Positions 45,442 through 53,712 of a DNA stretch of 64,000 nt are shown piece by piece. The position numbers and the translations under genes were made by a program. Positions within the stretch are counted from its first letter, which is position 1; each line of letters opens with the position of its first letter. This DNA comes from Verrucomicrobiales bacterium (lineage in GTDB: Bacteria > Verrucomicrobiota > Verrucomicrobiia > Verrucomicrobiales > DEV007). The stretch spans positions 276,111-340,110 of the forward strand of contig DUBC01000007.1 in NCBI GenBank assembly GCA_012960505.1, given 5' to 3'. The notes beneath the pieces are model-generated. The model was not told the DNA's origin. It did no database searches and saw only the letters and a program-made list of their open reading frames with translations.

Positions 45442-46188
45442 TTAATTGTTGGTATATTTGAGCATTTGCTCCTTGAACTTCGAAACTGTATCTCGAAGGC
45501 CAATTGCCAGTGCCCTAGCAATCAGATGGTGGCCGACATTTAGCTCTGATAAAAATGGAACTTCAAAAAGCCCTTCTAAATTTGCAGATGTAATGCCATG
45601 CCCAGCATTTACTTGTAACCCCTCCTCATGTGCCATTTCAGAAGCTAATACCAGTCTCTGAATCTCAATATCCATAGCTTCATTGTTTAGAGCATTTGCA
45701 TAAGTGCCGGTATGAAGCTCTACCATATTAGCACCACAATTAACAGAACTTCGGATTTGATCTAAATCAGGATCAATAAATAGGCTAACCATAATACCCG
45801 CGTCTTTTAACTTTTTTATGGTCTTCCCCAAATCTGTCTCATGCGAAACCGCATTAATTCCTCCTTCGGTCGTGAGTTCATTTCGTTTTTCAGGAACCAA
45901 ACAAATGAACTTAGGTTTAATCTCTATGGCGAAATCTACGATCTCTTGAACATTCGCCATTTCTAGGTTCAAAGGCACATTCAAATTTTCTTTTAAAGTT
46001 ACTATATCGTGGTCTTGTATGTGCCTTCTATCCTCTCTTAAGTGCGCAGTTATACTGTCAGCCCCGCCTCTAATTGCTTCATTAGCGCAAAACAAAACAT
46101 TAGGCTCTGCTTGTTTTTCTAACCTATATCTTGCCTCCCTAATTGTAGCAACATGGTCAATGTTAACACCGAGTTTTAGATCAGACAT
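45442..46188 (-). CDS. pdxJ: Pyridoxine 5'-phosphate synthase PdxJ
   Basis: A 248-residue PdxJ, which condenses 1-deoxyxylulose 5-phosphate with 3-amino-2-oxopropyl phosphate in vitamin B6 synthesis. Family blocks are present throughout: KLGVNIDHVATIREAR at the start, GADSITAHLREDRRHIQDHD, NLEMANVQEIV, CLVPEKRNELTTEGG, VSLFIDPDLDQI, VELHTGTYA and VNAGHGITSANL. Length is normal. It lies 24 bases after purH on the same strand and is probably cotranscribed. It converges with the large secreted protein gene. Confidence 0.97.
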   Translation of the reverse strand: MSDLKLGVNIDHVATIREARYRLEKQAEPNVLFCANEAIRGGADSITAHLREDRRHIQDHDIVTLKENLNVPLNLEMANVQEIVDFAIEIKPKFICLVPEKRNELTTEGGINAVSHETDLGKTIKKLKDAGIMVSLFIDPDLDQIRSSVNCGANMVELHTGTYANALNNEAMDIEIQRLVLASEMAHEEGLQVNAGHGITSANLEGLFEVPFLSELNVGHHLIARALAIGLRDTVSKFKEQMLKYTNN

Positions 46189-46212
46189 AAAATTGTAAAT
46201 TCTTTGTACTTT

Positions 46213-47760
46213 TTAATGTAAAAAGTGCCTGCGCCCGGTAAACACCATAGCAACATCTCTTTCATTTGCTGCAGCAATGACTTCCTCATCACGAATAGAT
46301 CCTCCTGGCTGAATGCATGAAGTAGCGCCTGCCTCTACAGCTGAAATTAGGCCGTCAGGAAAAGGAAACATTGCATCACTAGCAACAGAACTACCTTGCA
46401 ACGATAGTCCTGCTTCTTTTGCCTTCCAAACAGCTATGTTGCATGAATCAACTCTGGACATTTGGCCAGCCCCAATTCCAAGTGTCCTATCTTTGGAGCC
46501 GAAGACAATAGCATTTGATTTTACATGCTTACAGACTCTCCATGAAAATCTCATAGCATCTATCTCTTCAGCACTCGGAGGCCGTGTTGTTTTAACTTTT
46601 TCTTCAATGCCGTCCAGCCCAAGTGCTTTTGGATCTGCATCCATGACCAGTAACCCACCCGGAGCTGAACGAATAACTGACTGATTAATTCCTTTTGTGA
46701 AGTATTCGTCAGCAACACGAATCAATCTCAGGCTTTTCTTTTTCTGTAAAATTGCTCTAGCCTTAGCATCAAAGTCCGGCGCAATAATAATATCAGTGAA
46801 AATCTCACTAATGACTCTCGCTACATCTTCAGTCAGAGGTCTATTAGAGACAATCACTCCCCCAAAAGGCGCTTGCTTATCCGTTTCAAATGCTTTTTCC
46901 CAAGCCTCACGCAATCCTTCTCCTTCCTCTGCACAACCTACTCCGCATGGGTTCGTATGCTTCAATATTGCTATCGTTGGCCGTAAAAACTCTGATATCA
47001 ATTCGGTAGCAGACGCAATGTCTAATACATTAGTATAAGAGAGATCCTTCCCCTGAAGCTTTGTAAAGTAATCTGAAAAGTTCCCATAAAGCGAAGCCTC
47101 TTGGTGTGGATTTTCACCATACCTAAGTTCCGAAGCTAAAGGTAATGACACACTATAACCACTGTCCGTTTCCTGTGACTGATTTAAATAATTTCCAATC
47201 GTTTTATCATAGTCGCCAGTTCTTAAAAACACCTTAATGGCAAGTCTTTCTCTAGTCTTAAGACTAGTCTCTCCTCCTGAAGTTTCCATCTCTTCCGCTA
47301 CAACATCATAGTCATCACTGTCAGTGATAACCGTTACTGCATTATAATTCTTGGATGCGGCCCTTAACATGGCAGGACCACCAATATCAATTTTTTCTAT
47401 GGCCTCTGATAATGTGACTCCTTCCTGTGCGATCGTTGCCTCAAAGGGGTAAAGATTAACTATAAGCAAATCAATTCTAGGAATGTCATGCGCTTCTGCC
47501 TGAGCCGGATCATCTGGGTGATCTCTTCTGAAGAGTAGTCCCCCATGAACTTTTGGATGGATCGTTTTAAGCCTGCCGTCAAACATTTCTGGAGCACCGG
47601 TATAGTCAGATATTTCTATTACTGGTATTCCTTCATCTGAAATGACTTTTGCTGTACCACCCGTTGAAAGGATCTCAACTCCTAGTTTGTGAAGCCGTTT
47701 TACAAAGGGAATTAAGCCCTCCTTATCTGACACTGAAATTAGCGCTCTCTCTATTTTCAT
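46213..47760 (-). CDS. purH: Bifunctional AICAR transformylase/IMP cyclohydrolase PurH
   Basis: A 515-residue PurH catalysing the last two steps of IMP synthesis. The N-terminal cyclohydrolase (MGS-like fold) has ALISVSDKEGLIPFVKRL, ILSTGGTAKVI and FDGRLKTIHPKVHGGLLFRR. The transformylase half has LRYGENPHQEASLYG, ILKHTNPCGVGCAEEGEG, FGGVIVSNRPL, KSNAIVFGSKDRTLGIGAGQ, MSRVDS and SDAMFPFPDGL. Full length and intact. It is first in a likely purH-pdxJ operon and divergent from rplM; the 170-base gap between them carries the rplM promoter. Confidence 0.97.
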   Translation of the reverse strand: MKIERALISVSDKEGLIPFVKRLHKLGVEILSTGGTAKVISDEGIPVIEISDYTGAPEMFDGRLKTIHPKVHGGLLFRRDHPDDPAQAEAHDIPRIDLLIVNLYPFEATIAQEGVTLSEAIEKIDIGGPAMLRAASKNYNAVTVITDSDDYDVVAEEMETSGGETSLKTRERLAIKVFLRTGDYDKTIGNYLNQSQETDSGYSVSLPLASELRYGENPHQEASLYGNFSDYFTKLQGKDLSYTNVLDIASATELISEFLRPTIAILKHTNPCGVGCAEEGEGLREAWEKAFETDKQAPFGGVIVSNRPLTEDVARVISEIFTDIIIAPDFDAKARAILQKKKSLRLIRVADEYFTKGINQSVIRSAPGGLLVMDADPKALGLDGIEEKVKTTRPPSAEEIDAMRFSWRVCKHVKSNAIVFGSKDRTLGIGAGQMSRVDSCNIAVWKAKEAGLSLQGSSVASDAMFPFPDGLISAVEAGATSCIQPGGSIRDEEVIAAANERDVAMVFTGRRHFLH

Positions 47761-47923
47761 ATATTATATTGAAGATCTGCAGATTCCTAAAAAGAACAGT
47801 CATAAGCAAGATCAAAGATCCTCAAAATCCTAATAAGCTCAAAGTTCTTCAGTCATATCTACTCATATGACCCATAAAAGAGTAAAATTAACTGTTTTCC
47901 CTTATTTTTATAGCTATTACCGG

Positions 47924-47952
47924 TTGACACTTGAGTATCTCCAAATTAATAT
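47924..47952 (+). promoter_or_regulatory. Sigma70 promoter of rplM-rpsI
   Basis: A perfect TTGACA (47924-47929), a 17-base spacer and TAATAT (47947-47952). The predicted leader to the rplM ATG at 47994 is about 35 bases. This is the best canonical promoter I see in the window. Confidence 0.7.
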
Positions 47953-47993
47953 CCAACCCCTCCAAACTAGGTAAATTAGTCACTATTAAGAAG

Positions 47994-48422
47994 ATGAAGA
48001 CTTTCTCAGCAAAAGCAGAAGACATCAGCCGCGAATGGTATGTCATTGATGCAGCTGACCAAATATTAGGTCACGTCGCAGAAAAAGCAGCATGCCTTTT
48101 ACGTGGTAAAGGGAAGCCTATATTTACACCTCACGTTGATACAGGTGATTTCGTAGTTGTCATCAACGCAGACAAAGTGAAACTAAGCGGCAGAAAAGAG
48201 CAGCAAAAGATTTATCACCGTTATTCTGGATATGTCGGCGGCCACCATCAAGACACACCCGAAACATTACGGCAAAAGGCACCAGAAAGACTCGTTGAAT
48301 TTGCAGTGCAAGGAATGATTCCACGGAACCGTCTTGGCAGACAAATTGCAAAGAAACTTAAAGTATACCCATCCTCTGAGCATCCTCACGAAGCTCAAAA
48401 TCCGAAGACCATCAACGTCTAA
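47994..48422 (+). CDS. rplM: 50S ribosomal protein L13
   Basis: A 142-residue L13 with family blocks REWYVIDAADQILGHVAEKA, GKGKPIFTPHVDTGDFVVVI, NADKVKLSGRK, YHRYSGYVGG and GMIPRNRLGRQIAKKLKVYP. I set the start at the ATG at 47994, preceded by AAGAAG; an upstream in-frame ATG would lie at or before the promoter and is rejected. rpsI follows 39 bases downstream, the near-universal bacterial pair. Confidence 0.96.
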   Translation: MKTFSAKAEDISREWYVIDAADQILGHVAEKAACLLRGKGKPIFTPHVDTGDFVVVINADKVKLSGRKEQQKIYHRYSGYVGGHHQDTPETLRQKAPERLVEFAVQGMIPRNRLGRQIAKKLKVYPSSEHPHEAQNPKTINV

Positions 48423-48461
48423 TAGCTTTGCAATTAAAACAAGATTAAGAGATTCAACTCG

Positions 48462-48857
48462 ATGAGTGACAATTCCACAATTAATTCCATAGGAAGAAGG
48501 AAAACTGCCGTTGCAAGAATCCAGATGAAACCTGGCAGCGGAACTGTGATTGTTAATCAAGTGCCATTGGAAGAATACTTTCCTACAGTTGCTCTACAAA
48601 ATAACTTACTTCATCCTTTCGTAGTTGCCAACCAGCCTAAGAATTGGGACATAAATGTTATCACCAACGGTGGCGGCACTACCGGTCAAATTGGCGCTGT
48701 AAGACTTGCCATCGCAAGAGCGCTATTAAAAAACGATCCTGAACTTCGTGAAGCATTTCGCGCCGAAGGGCTCCTGACTAGAGACTCTAGAAAGAAGGAA
48801 AGAAAGAAGGCCGGTCAACCAGGCGCAAGGAAACGCTTCCAGTTTTCCAAGAGATAA
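48462..48857 (+). CDS. rpsI: 30S ribosomal protein S9
   Basis: A 131-residue S9. The N-terminus has SIGRRKTAVARIQMKPGSG, followed by GGGTTGQIGAVRLAIARALL, and the basic C-terminal tail reads LTRDSRKKERKKAGQPGARK and ends in FQFSKR, where the conserved C-terminal Lys-Arg reaches the P-site tRNA. Cotranscribed with rplM. A 16-base palindrome covers its stop codon. Confidence 0.97.
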   Translation: MSDNSTINSIGRRKTAVARIQMKPGSGTVIVNQVPLEEYFPTVALQNNLLHPFVVANQPKNWDINVITNGGGTTGQIGAVRLAIARALLKNDPELREAFRAEGLLTRDSRKKERKKAGQPGARKRFQFSKR

Positions 48858-48865
48858 TTATCTCT
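48850..48865. terminator. Palindrome at the rpsI stop, possible bidirectional terminator
   Basis: AGAGATAATTATCTCT is a perfect 16-base palindrome overlapping the rpsI stop codon and the end of the convergent DUF1080 gene. It has no loop and no T tract, so its role as a terminator is weak. Confidence 0.25.
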
Positions 48866-50360
48866 ACAGCTTCTTAAGTAGCAGATTACGAAACTCTACT
48901 TTGCCGGTTCCTTCGTTTCGAAGAACAATCTTTGATGGTTTTACATCTTTGCATAAAGCACGGTTCTGAACTTCGCCATTTATTTTAATTTCTGACTGTC
49001 CATCAGATACCCTGATCTCCATTTTATTCCATTCGGCCTTTACTTCATTAGTTCCCTTGAATTTACTGGACCTGAAACTCAAAGGATTACCATCATCTGT
49101 TACAATTTGTGCTGCACCAATCTTATAAAGATCACCAGATGTTTGATTGTATAGTTGAATTTCTAGGTACCCCTTCTCAGGGTCTGCAGCAAAGATTCCA
49201 ATCCCACTATCACTAGTCAATTCGAGAAGTTTATACTCCAAGGACAATTCATAATTCAGAAAACTCCTCTTAGTTATAATTTCACCACGAAAGCCTTTCT
49301 TAGCAATGAGGGTTTGATTTTCAACATCCCACGTTTCCTCTTTAGGTTTATCTCGTCCACCTGCTAATAAACCACCTCCCAAGTTACGGAATTCCCATTC
49401 ATTTAAGTCATTACCGCTAAAAAGAACAATAGCATCATCATTTACAAGATTGTCAAAATTAAACTGAGTTGATGCAGCATTTTTCTGCAGCCAATCAGAC
49501 CATTTAGTAGCAGGAACTGCCCTTTCCTCTGCATTACCAGCAGCATAATATCCAAACTCCTGCCCTGTAATTTTTCGTAGAGACTCGAGACTCCTCCACC
49601 TTAGTCCAAAATCCTCATCACACATAAGAAGTTCGGCAAACGGCATTAGGCACTCTGTCCTTTGGAATTTCATAAAAGCATTAGAACATTCCCACTTAAT
49701 ATGCGGGTTCTGATCTGTTATGTTTGTCGCGATAAAAGGTAAAGACTCTTCGCCTAATATACTTAACAAAGTCTTAACTGAAGAATACCGAATCATATCA
49801 TTTTCACTGATTAGTTTACGCTTAAGTAGCTCCACGTCTTTCTCATTCGCGGTGACTTCTGAAGCTTCAGCAAATGATCTCCACATGCCGCCCATCGAGT
49901 ACTGCTCCCTATCTTCGACCGAACTAAAAAGATCACTTAAAAGCCCCCCATGCTTACCTCTGATTATCTCGTAACTCATAGCCCTTATCATACCGTCAAA
50001 CCGTTCTTTATTATTCTGTTTAAGAATACTCCTAATCCTAAAACCGACCTCAGGAGTTGAATTCTTCAATGCCTCTTTAAGAAATAGTCTATCGATAACA
50101 GGCAAACGAGAAAGATTACGCGTGGCTATTTCTCGCTTGGAGAAATCATTTGAATCTAGCTCACTTAAATATTCAGCTAATAATTTTGGGTCCTGCTTTT
50201 GATTTAATAGCCGAAGCAATGAAAGAGCACCATTCCTATCATCGCTATAACCATACTCAGATAAGCGCTTATTCTTTGAAAAAGAAATGCAAATTGGAAT
50301 CAATAAGAACGTCAACCAACAAATTAACTTCAATCTAAAAAGTGATATTAAATTCGGCAT
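48864..50360 (-). CDS. Secreted HEAT-repeat protein with C-terminal DUF1080 domain
   Basis: A 498-residue protein with an N-terminal hydrophobic signal segment (about 9-28). Residues about 40-290 are helical HEAT-like repeats (FSKREIATRNLSRLPVIDRL, IRYSSVKTLLSILGEESLPF, IKWECSNAFMKFQRTECLMP, RWRSLESLRKITGQEFGY). The C-terminal DUF1080 (3-keto-disaccharide hydrolase-like, concanavalin-type) domain covers about 305-498: VLFSGNDLNEWEFRN, NYELSLEYKL, DSGIGIFAADPEKGYLEIQL and GKVEFRNLLLKKL. DUF1080 is widespread in PVC bacteria and is linked to glycan binding or hydrolysis. Convergent with rpsI. Confidence 0.85.
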   Translation of the reverse strand: MPNLISLFRLKLICWLTFLLIPICISFSKNKRLSEYGYSDDRNGALSLLRLLNQKQDPKLLAEYLSELDSNDFSKREIATRNLSRLPVIDRLFLKEALKNSTPEVGFRIRSILKQNNKERFDGMIRAMSYEIIRGKHGGLLSDLFSSVEDREQYSMGGMWRSFAEASEVTANEKDVELLKRKLISENDMIRYSSVKTLLSILGEESLPFIATNITDQNPHIKWECSNAFMKFQRTECLMPFAELLMCDEDFGLRWRSLESLRKITGQEFGYYAAGNAEERAVPATKWSDWLQKNAASTQFNFDNLVNDDAIVLFSGNDLNEWEFRNLGGGLLAGGRDKPKEETWDVENQTLIAKKGFRGEIITKRSFLNYELSLEYKLLELTSDSGIGIFAADPEKGYLEIQLYNQTSGDLYKIGAAQIVTDDGNPLSFRSSKFKGTNEVKAEWNKMEIRVSDGQSEIKINGEVQNRALCKDVKPSKIVLRNEGTGKVEFRNLLLKKL

Positions 50361-50387
50361 TAAGGATTCAAAGTAAAATTATATGTA

Positions 50388-51560
50388 TCACTGAATCTCT
50401 ATAGTTAGCAGATTAAAATACCATTCAAGTAGATCAGTCCCACAGAAAAGCCAAAACAGAGCCCCAACGGCCAAGTAAGGACCAAATGGAATTCGAGTGA
50501 ACGCATTGTCCTTGCCAAGAATTTTACCTGGAAGATTAATAGATGTACCAATTATCGATGCCGCGAACAAGGCGAAAAGAACACCTTTCCAGCCTATGAA
50601 AGCGCCAAACATAGCAATGAACTTCACATCACCCAGCCCCATCGCTTCGCGCTTGTAAGTGATTTTTGAAGAGATTCCTTTCAGGCTTCGCCATTCATCT
50701 ATCGGGATCACATTATCACCTCCTACAACTAACCTGTCGCAATATATAACTAAATCTCCTGGCCCAAACTGCTTACAATTAATTTCAATTTCCAAAGAAT
50801 CTAAAATAATCTTCTCAGTGCCAACAAAGAATAAATCCTCAAAAGGTATTTCATTACCTCTAATTACTAAAATTGGATTCTCCTTTCCTTCAATAATACC
50901 CCAAGCCGCTTGCGGTCCGGAGCTTAATGATTTATTTCCAAAAAGAATTTTCCCAATAATAACAACCGAATATAAGATCGCAAACCCACAAGTTATTCCA
51001 GCAAAGGACCAACCAACTGCTTGGACCCTAGAACTGAGTCCTTGGTAAGTGAGCTTATCCATTCCCATGAATTCATGGACAATGTCCGGAAAAATGAAAG
51101 CGCTAATTATTCCGACAATAATTCCGTATCTATTTATTCGATCAGGTATTATCTGATGCTCAATATCTATGAAAGAAGCAGCGATCAACAGTGATATGAA
51201 GAACCAGGAAACAAGAACCAGTTGAGGATTGTTATGAAAGATCTGATCAAAACTTCCAGCAAATGTTAGCCAGGCAGTTAAGAAAAGAAGTGATGTTAAC
51301 ACCTCAACAAAGCAGTACCTAAATGAAACGGCACCAGAACAGTTTTTACATTTCCCTGATAAAATGAACCAACTCAGAATCGGAATATTAAGATGGAGTG
51401 GAATTTTATATTTACAATTGGGACAAAATGAACGTCGGGGCTCGTTAACTGACAGCCCCCGTGGAACTCGATAAATAACAACATTGAGAAATGAACCAAC
51501 AGTAGCCCCAAGAATTGCAGACACGATAGCTAGAAATACTGGCAGCTCAATTACACCCAT
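50388..51560 (-). CDS. Type IV prepilin peptidase (A24) with internal extra domain
   Basis: A 390-residue membrane aspartyl protease that cleaves and N-methylates type IV prepilins and pseudopilins. The N-terminal methylase part has GSFLNVVIYRVPRG and the zinc site C46-x2-C49...C71-x2-C74. The catalytic aspartates are Asp132 (IDIEHQIIPD) and Asp311 (GLGDVKFIAM). Between them, from about 206 to 305, lies a soluble insertion of about 100 residues (VIRGNEIPFEDLFFVG, FGPGDLVIYCDRLVVGGDNV) not found in short enzymes of about 250 residues. No pilin genes are nearby. It follows no gene closely, and the DUF1080 gene lies 27 bases downstream. Confidence 0.92.
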   Translation of the reverse strand: MGVIELPVFLAIVSAILGATVGSFLNVVIYRVPRGLSVNEPRRSFCPNCKYKIPLHLNIPILSWFILSGKCKNCSGAVSFRYCFVEVLTSLLFLTAWLTFAGSFDQIFHNNPQLVLVSWFFISLLIAASFIDIEHQIIPDRINRYGIIVGIISAFIFPDIVHEFMGMDKLTYQGLSSRVQAVGWSFAGITCGFAILYSVVIIGKILFGNKSLSSGPQAAWGIIEGKENPILVIRGNEIPFEDLFFVGTEKIILDSLEIEINCKQFGPGDLVIYCDRLVVGGDNVIPIDEWRSLKGISSKITYKREAMGLGDVKFIAMFGAFIGWKGVLFALFAASIIGTSINLPGKILGKDNAFTRIPFGPYLAVGALFWLFCGTDLLEWYFNLLTIEIQ

Positions 51561-51700
51561 ACCTTTTAATAAGTCGCATAGAAAATGAATATATGAAACC
51601 CAGCTTTATTAATTTTTGTCATTTTCATTCATCAAATATCTACAGTTACTTAACCTCTAGACTTTACAAAGCTTTCTATAGAGCTTGAATATATAAATAA

Positions 51701-52480
51701 GTGGATCAACTAACTATTGCAGACCGTAAATTTAATTCACGTCTCTTTATCGGGACGGGTAAATTTTCATCAAATGAGATCATGAGTGATGCTTTGAAAG
51801 CGTCTGGAACAGAACTTGTAACTGTATCACTAAAAAGAGCCAACTTATCCAAAGAGCCTGACCAATTTGTAAATATTCTCGATTATATAGATCCTGATAA
51901 ATATTTAATTTTACCAAATACAAGTGGAGCAAACACAGCAGAAGAGGCATTAAGACTTGCTCGTCTTGCACAAAATGCCGGCTTGCCTAATTGGATTAAA
52001 TTGGAGATTCACCCTGACCATCAGTACCTACTTCCTGACCCCATTGAAACCCTCAAAGCAACTGAGGCGCTCGTTGCCGAAAACTTTACAGTCCTGCCAT
52101 ACATTAATGCTGATCCTGTATTAGCGAAAAGATTACAAGACGCTGGCGCTGCAACCGTAATGCCTCTCGGCTCGCCGATAGGATCCAATAGAGGCCTAGA
52201 CAACGAAGAACAAATTAAAATCATCATAGAACAGGCAACCGTGCCCGTGGTAATTGATGCGGGCATCGGAAAACCGAGTCACGCCACCGCGGCAATGGAA
52301 CTAGGTGCTGACGCAGTACTTATAAATACCGCCATTGCTATATCTAATAACCCTGCACAGCTGGCTAACGCATTCAAAAACGCCGTCAACACTGGTCGGA
52401 CTGCCCATAACATTGGATTAAGCGAAGCGACAAACGAAGCGCATGCGACCAGTTCCCTCACTGGCTTCATCACCGAATAA
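51701..52480 (+). CDS. thiG: Thiazole synthase ThiG
   Basis: A 259-residue ThiG that builds the thiazole phosphate of thiamine from deoxyxylulose 5-phosphate, dehydroglycine and ThiS-thiocarboxylate. Typical blocks are FNSRLFIGTGKFSS, LPNTSGANTAEEALRLARLA, WIKLEIHPDHQYLLPDP (Schiff-base Lys), NADPVLAKRLQDAGAATVMP and LGSPIGSNRGL, then VIDAGIGKPSHA and ADAVLINTAIA. It starts with GTG and has no Shine-Dalgarno sequence. No thiS, thiF or thiH is adjacent and no TPP riboswitch (THI box) is visible in the 140-base upstream gap. Confidence 0.95.
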   Translation: MDQLTIADRKFNSRLFIGTGKFSSNEIMSDALKASGTELVTVSLKRANLSKEPDQFVNILDYIDPDKYLILPNTSGANTAEEALRLARLAQNAGLPNWIKLEIHPDHQYLLPDPIETLKATEALVAENFTVLPYINADPVLAKRLQDAGAATVMPLGSPIGSNRGLDNEEQIKIIIEQATVPVVIDAGIGKPSHATAAMELGADAVLINTAIAISNNPAQLANAFKNAVNTGRTAHNIGLSEATNEAHATSSLTGFITE

Positions 52481-52510
52481 TGTTAAGATTAGTAAAAGAG
52501 TGAATAAATA

Positions 52511-53695
52511 ATGACACCGCTTTTCCGGAAACTTCTCGGAATGAATTGGTTCGTCGTTGCCGTAACGGCAACCTTACTCGCTTTTGGCGTCTATTCCATT
52601 AATGCAGCAACAGCATTCCTCACTGGTGAGAACATCACGTCGAAATGGTACGATCAAATATTATGGATAGGCATAGGAACAATAATATACTTCGCCTCCA
52701 GCTTAATAGATTACAGATGGATTAAATGGGCAGCATTACCCGCATACATAGTTTCAATAATTTTACTCCTATCTACCAACACAATTCTTTCAGGAGCAAA
52801 GAGCTGGCTCACTATCGGAGGCTTCACGTTTCAACCTTCTCAACTATCAATCGTTTCAGGAATTCTACTTCTTGCCGTGATTTTTGGCGAACTACCAAAG
52901 CGGTTTGCTCTTCTTAAACTTTCATTTCTAAAGATCCTACTAGCAGCTCCGACCGTGGGCATACCATGCCTAATAATACTTAACGAGACTGACTTTGGAT
53001 CAGCCATGGCATGGGGTGTTATTTTCATTACATCTCTAGTCATAGGTAAAGTCCTATTACGTTATGTGATTGTGATTATTGAGTTAGGCTTGATCATCGT
53101 GCCAATATTTTATTTCTTTGGCCTTAAAGATTATCAAAAAGAAAGAATCGAGACTTGGCTTAACATGCTCAACGAAAAGCCTGTAGACGAACAGGGCGCG
53201 GCCTGGGTACCAAAACACAACATGATTGCTATAGGTTCGGCTGGTTACTTAGGAAAGATGCACCAAGACAACTCCATTACCACCTATCCAATCAATTCAT
53301 CAACAAATACTAACGATAGCAGATTGAGTCTTGTAACTGAGATGGGCTTTGTCCCTTCTAATGTTTCTATAAATGATTTCATCTTTGTAACAATAGCTGA
53401 AAGACATGGATTCAGGGGAACCGCTGCCCTAATTACACTTTATTCAATACTGTTAATCCTCCTCCTACTGATGTGCTATTCAGCAAAGGACATGACAGGA
53501 AGAATGTTAATTGGTGGGTTTATAGGACTGCTCTTTTATCATATTTTTATGAATATTGGAATGTGCGTTCTGCTTGTTCCAATCACTGGCATCCCATTAC
53601 CTTTTATTAGCTACGGCGGAACGTTTCTTTTAATGCTGATGTTTATGCTGGGTCTAAGTCAGAGTGTTTGGATCCATCGGTCAGCTAATCCATAG
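52511..53695 (+). CDS. rodA: Rod-shape/peptidoglycan polymerase RodA (SEDS family)
   Basis: A 394-residue SEDS membrane protein, a peptidoglycan glycosyltransferase for elongation. It has about ten hydrophobic helices and the family motifs ETDFGSAMAWGVIF, WLNMLNEKP, NMIAIGSAGYLGKM, FIFVTIAERHGFRGTAALIT and PLPFISYGGTFLLMLMFMLG. The short N-terminus and sequence are closer to RodA than FtsW. It begins 30 bases after thiG and may share its transcript. No partner transpeptidase or mreBCD gene is in the window. Confidence 0.9.
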   Translation: MTPLFRKLLGMNWFVVAVTATLLAFGVYSINAATAFLTGENITSKWYDQILWIGIGTIIYFASSLIDYRWIKWAALPAYIVSIILLLSTNTILSGAKSWLTIGGFTFQPSQLSIVSGILLLAVIFGELPKRFALLKLSFLKILLAAPTVGIPCLIILNETDFGSAMAWGVIFITSLVIGKVLLRYVIVIIELGLIIVPIFYFFGLKDYQKERIETWLNMLNEKPVDEQGAAWVPKHNMIAIGSAGYLGKMHQDNSITTYPINSSTNTNDSRLSLVTEMGFVPSNVSINDFIFVTIAERHGFRGTAALITLYSILLILLLLMCYSAKDMTGRMLIGGFIGLLFYHIFMNIGMCVLLVPITGIPLPFISYGGTFLLMLMFMLGLSQSVWIHRSANP

Positions 53696-53712
53696 CCCTA
53701 ACATCTAACTCA

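Noticed and set aside
51561..51700. TPP riboswitch before thiG
   Set aside because: No THI-box core (CUGAGA/ACCUGA pattern) could be found in the gap.
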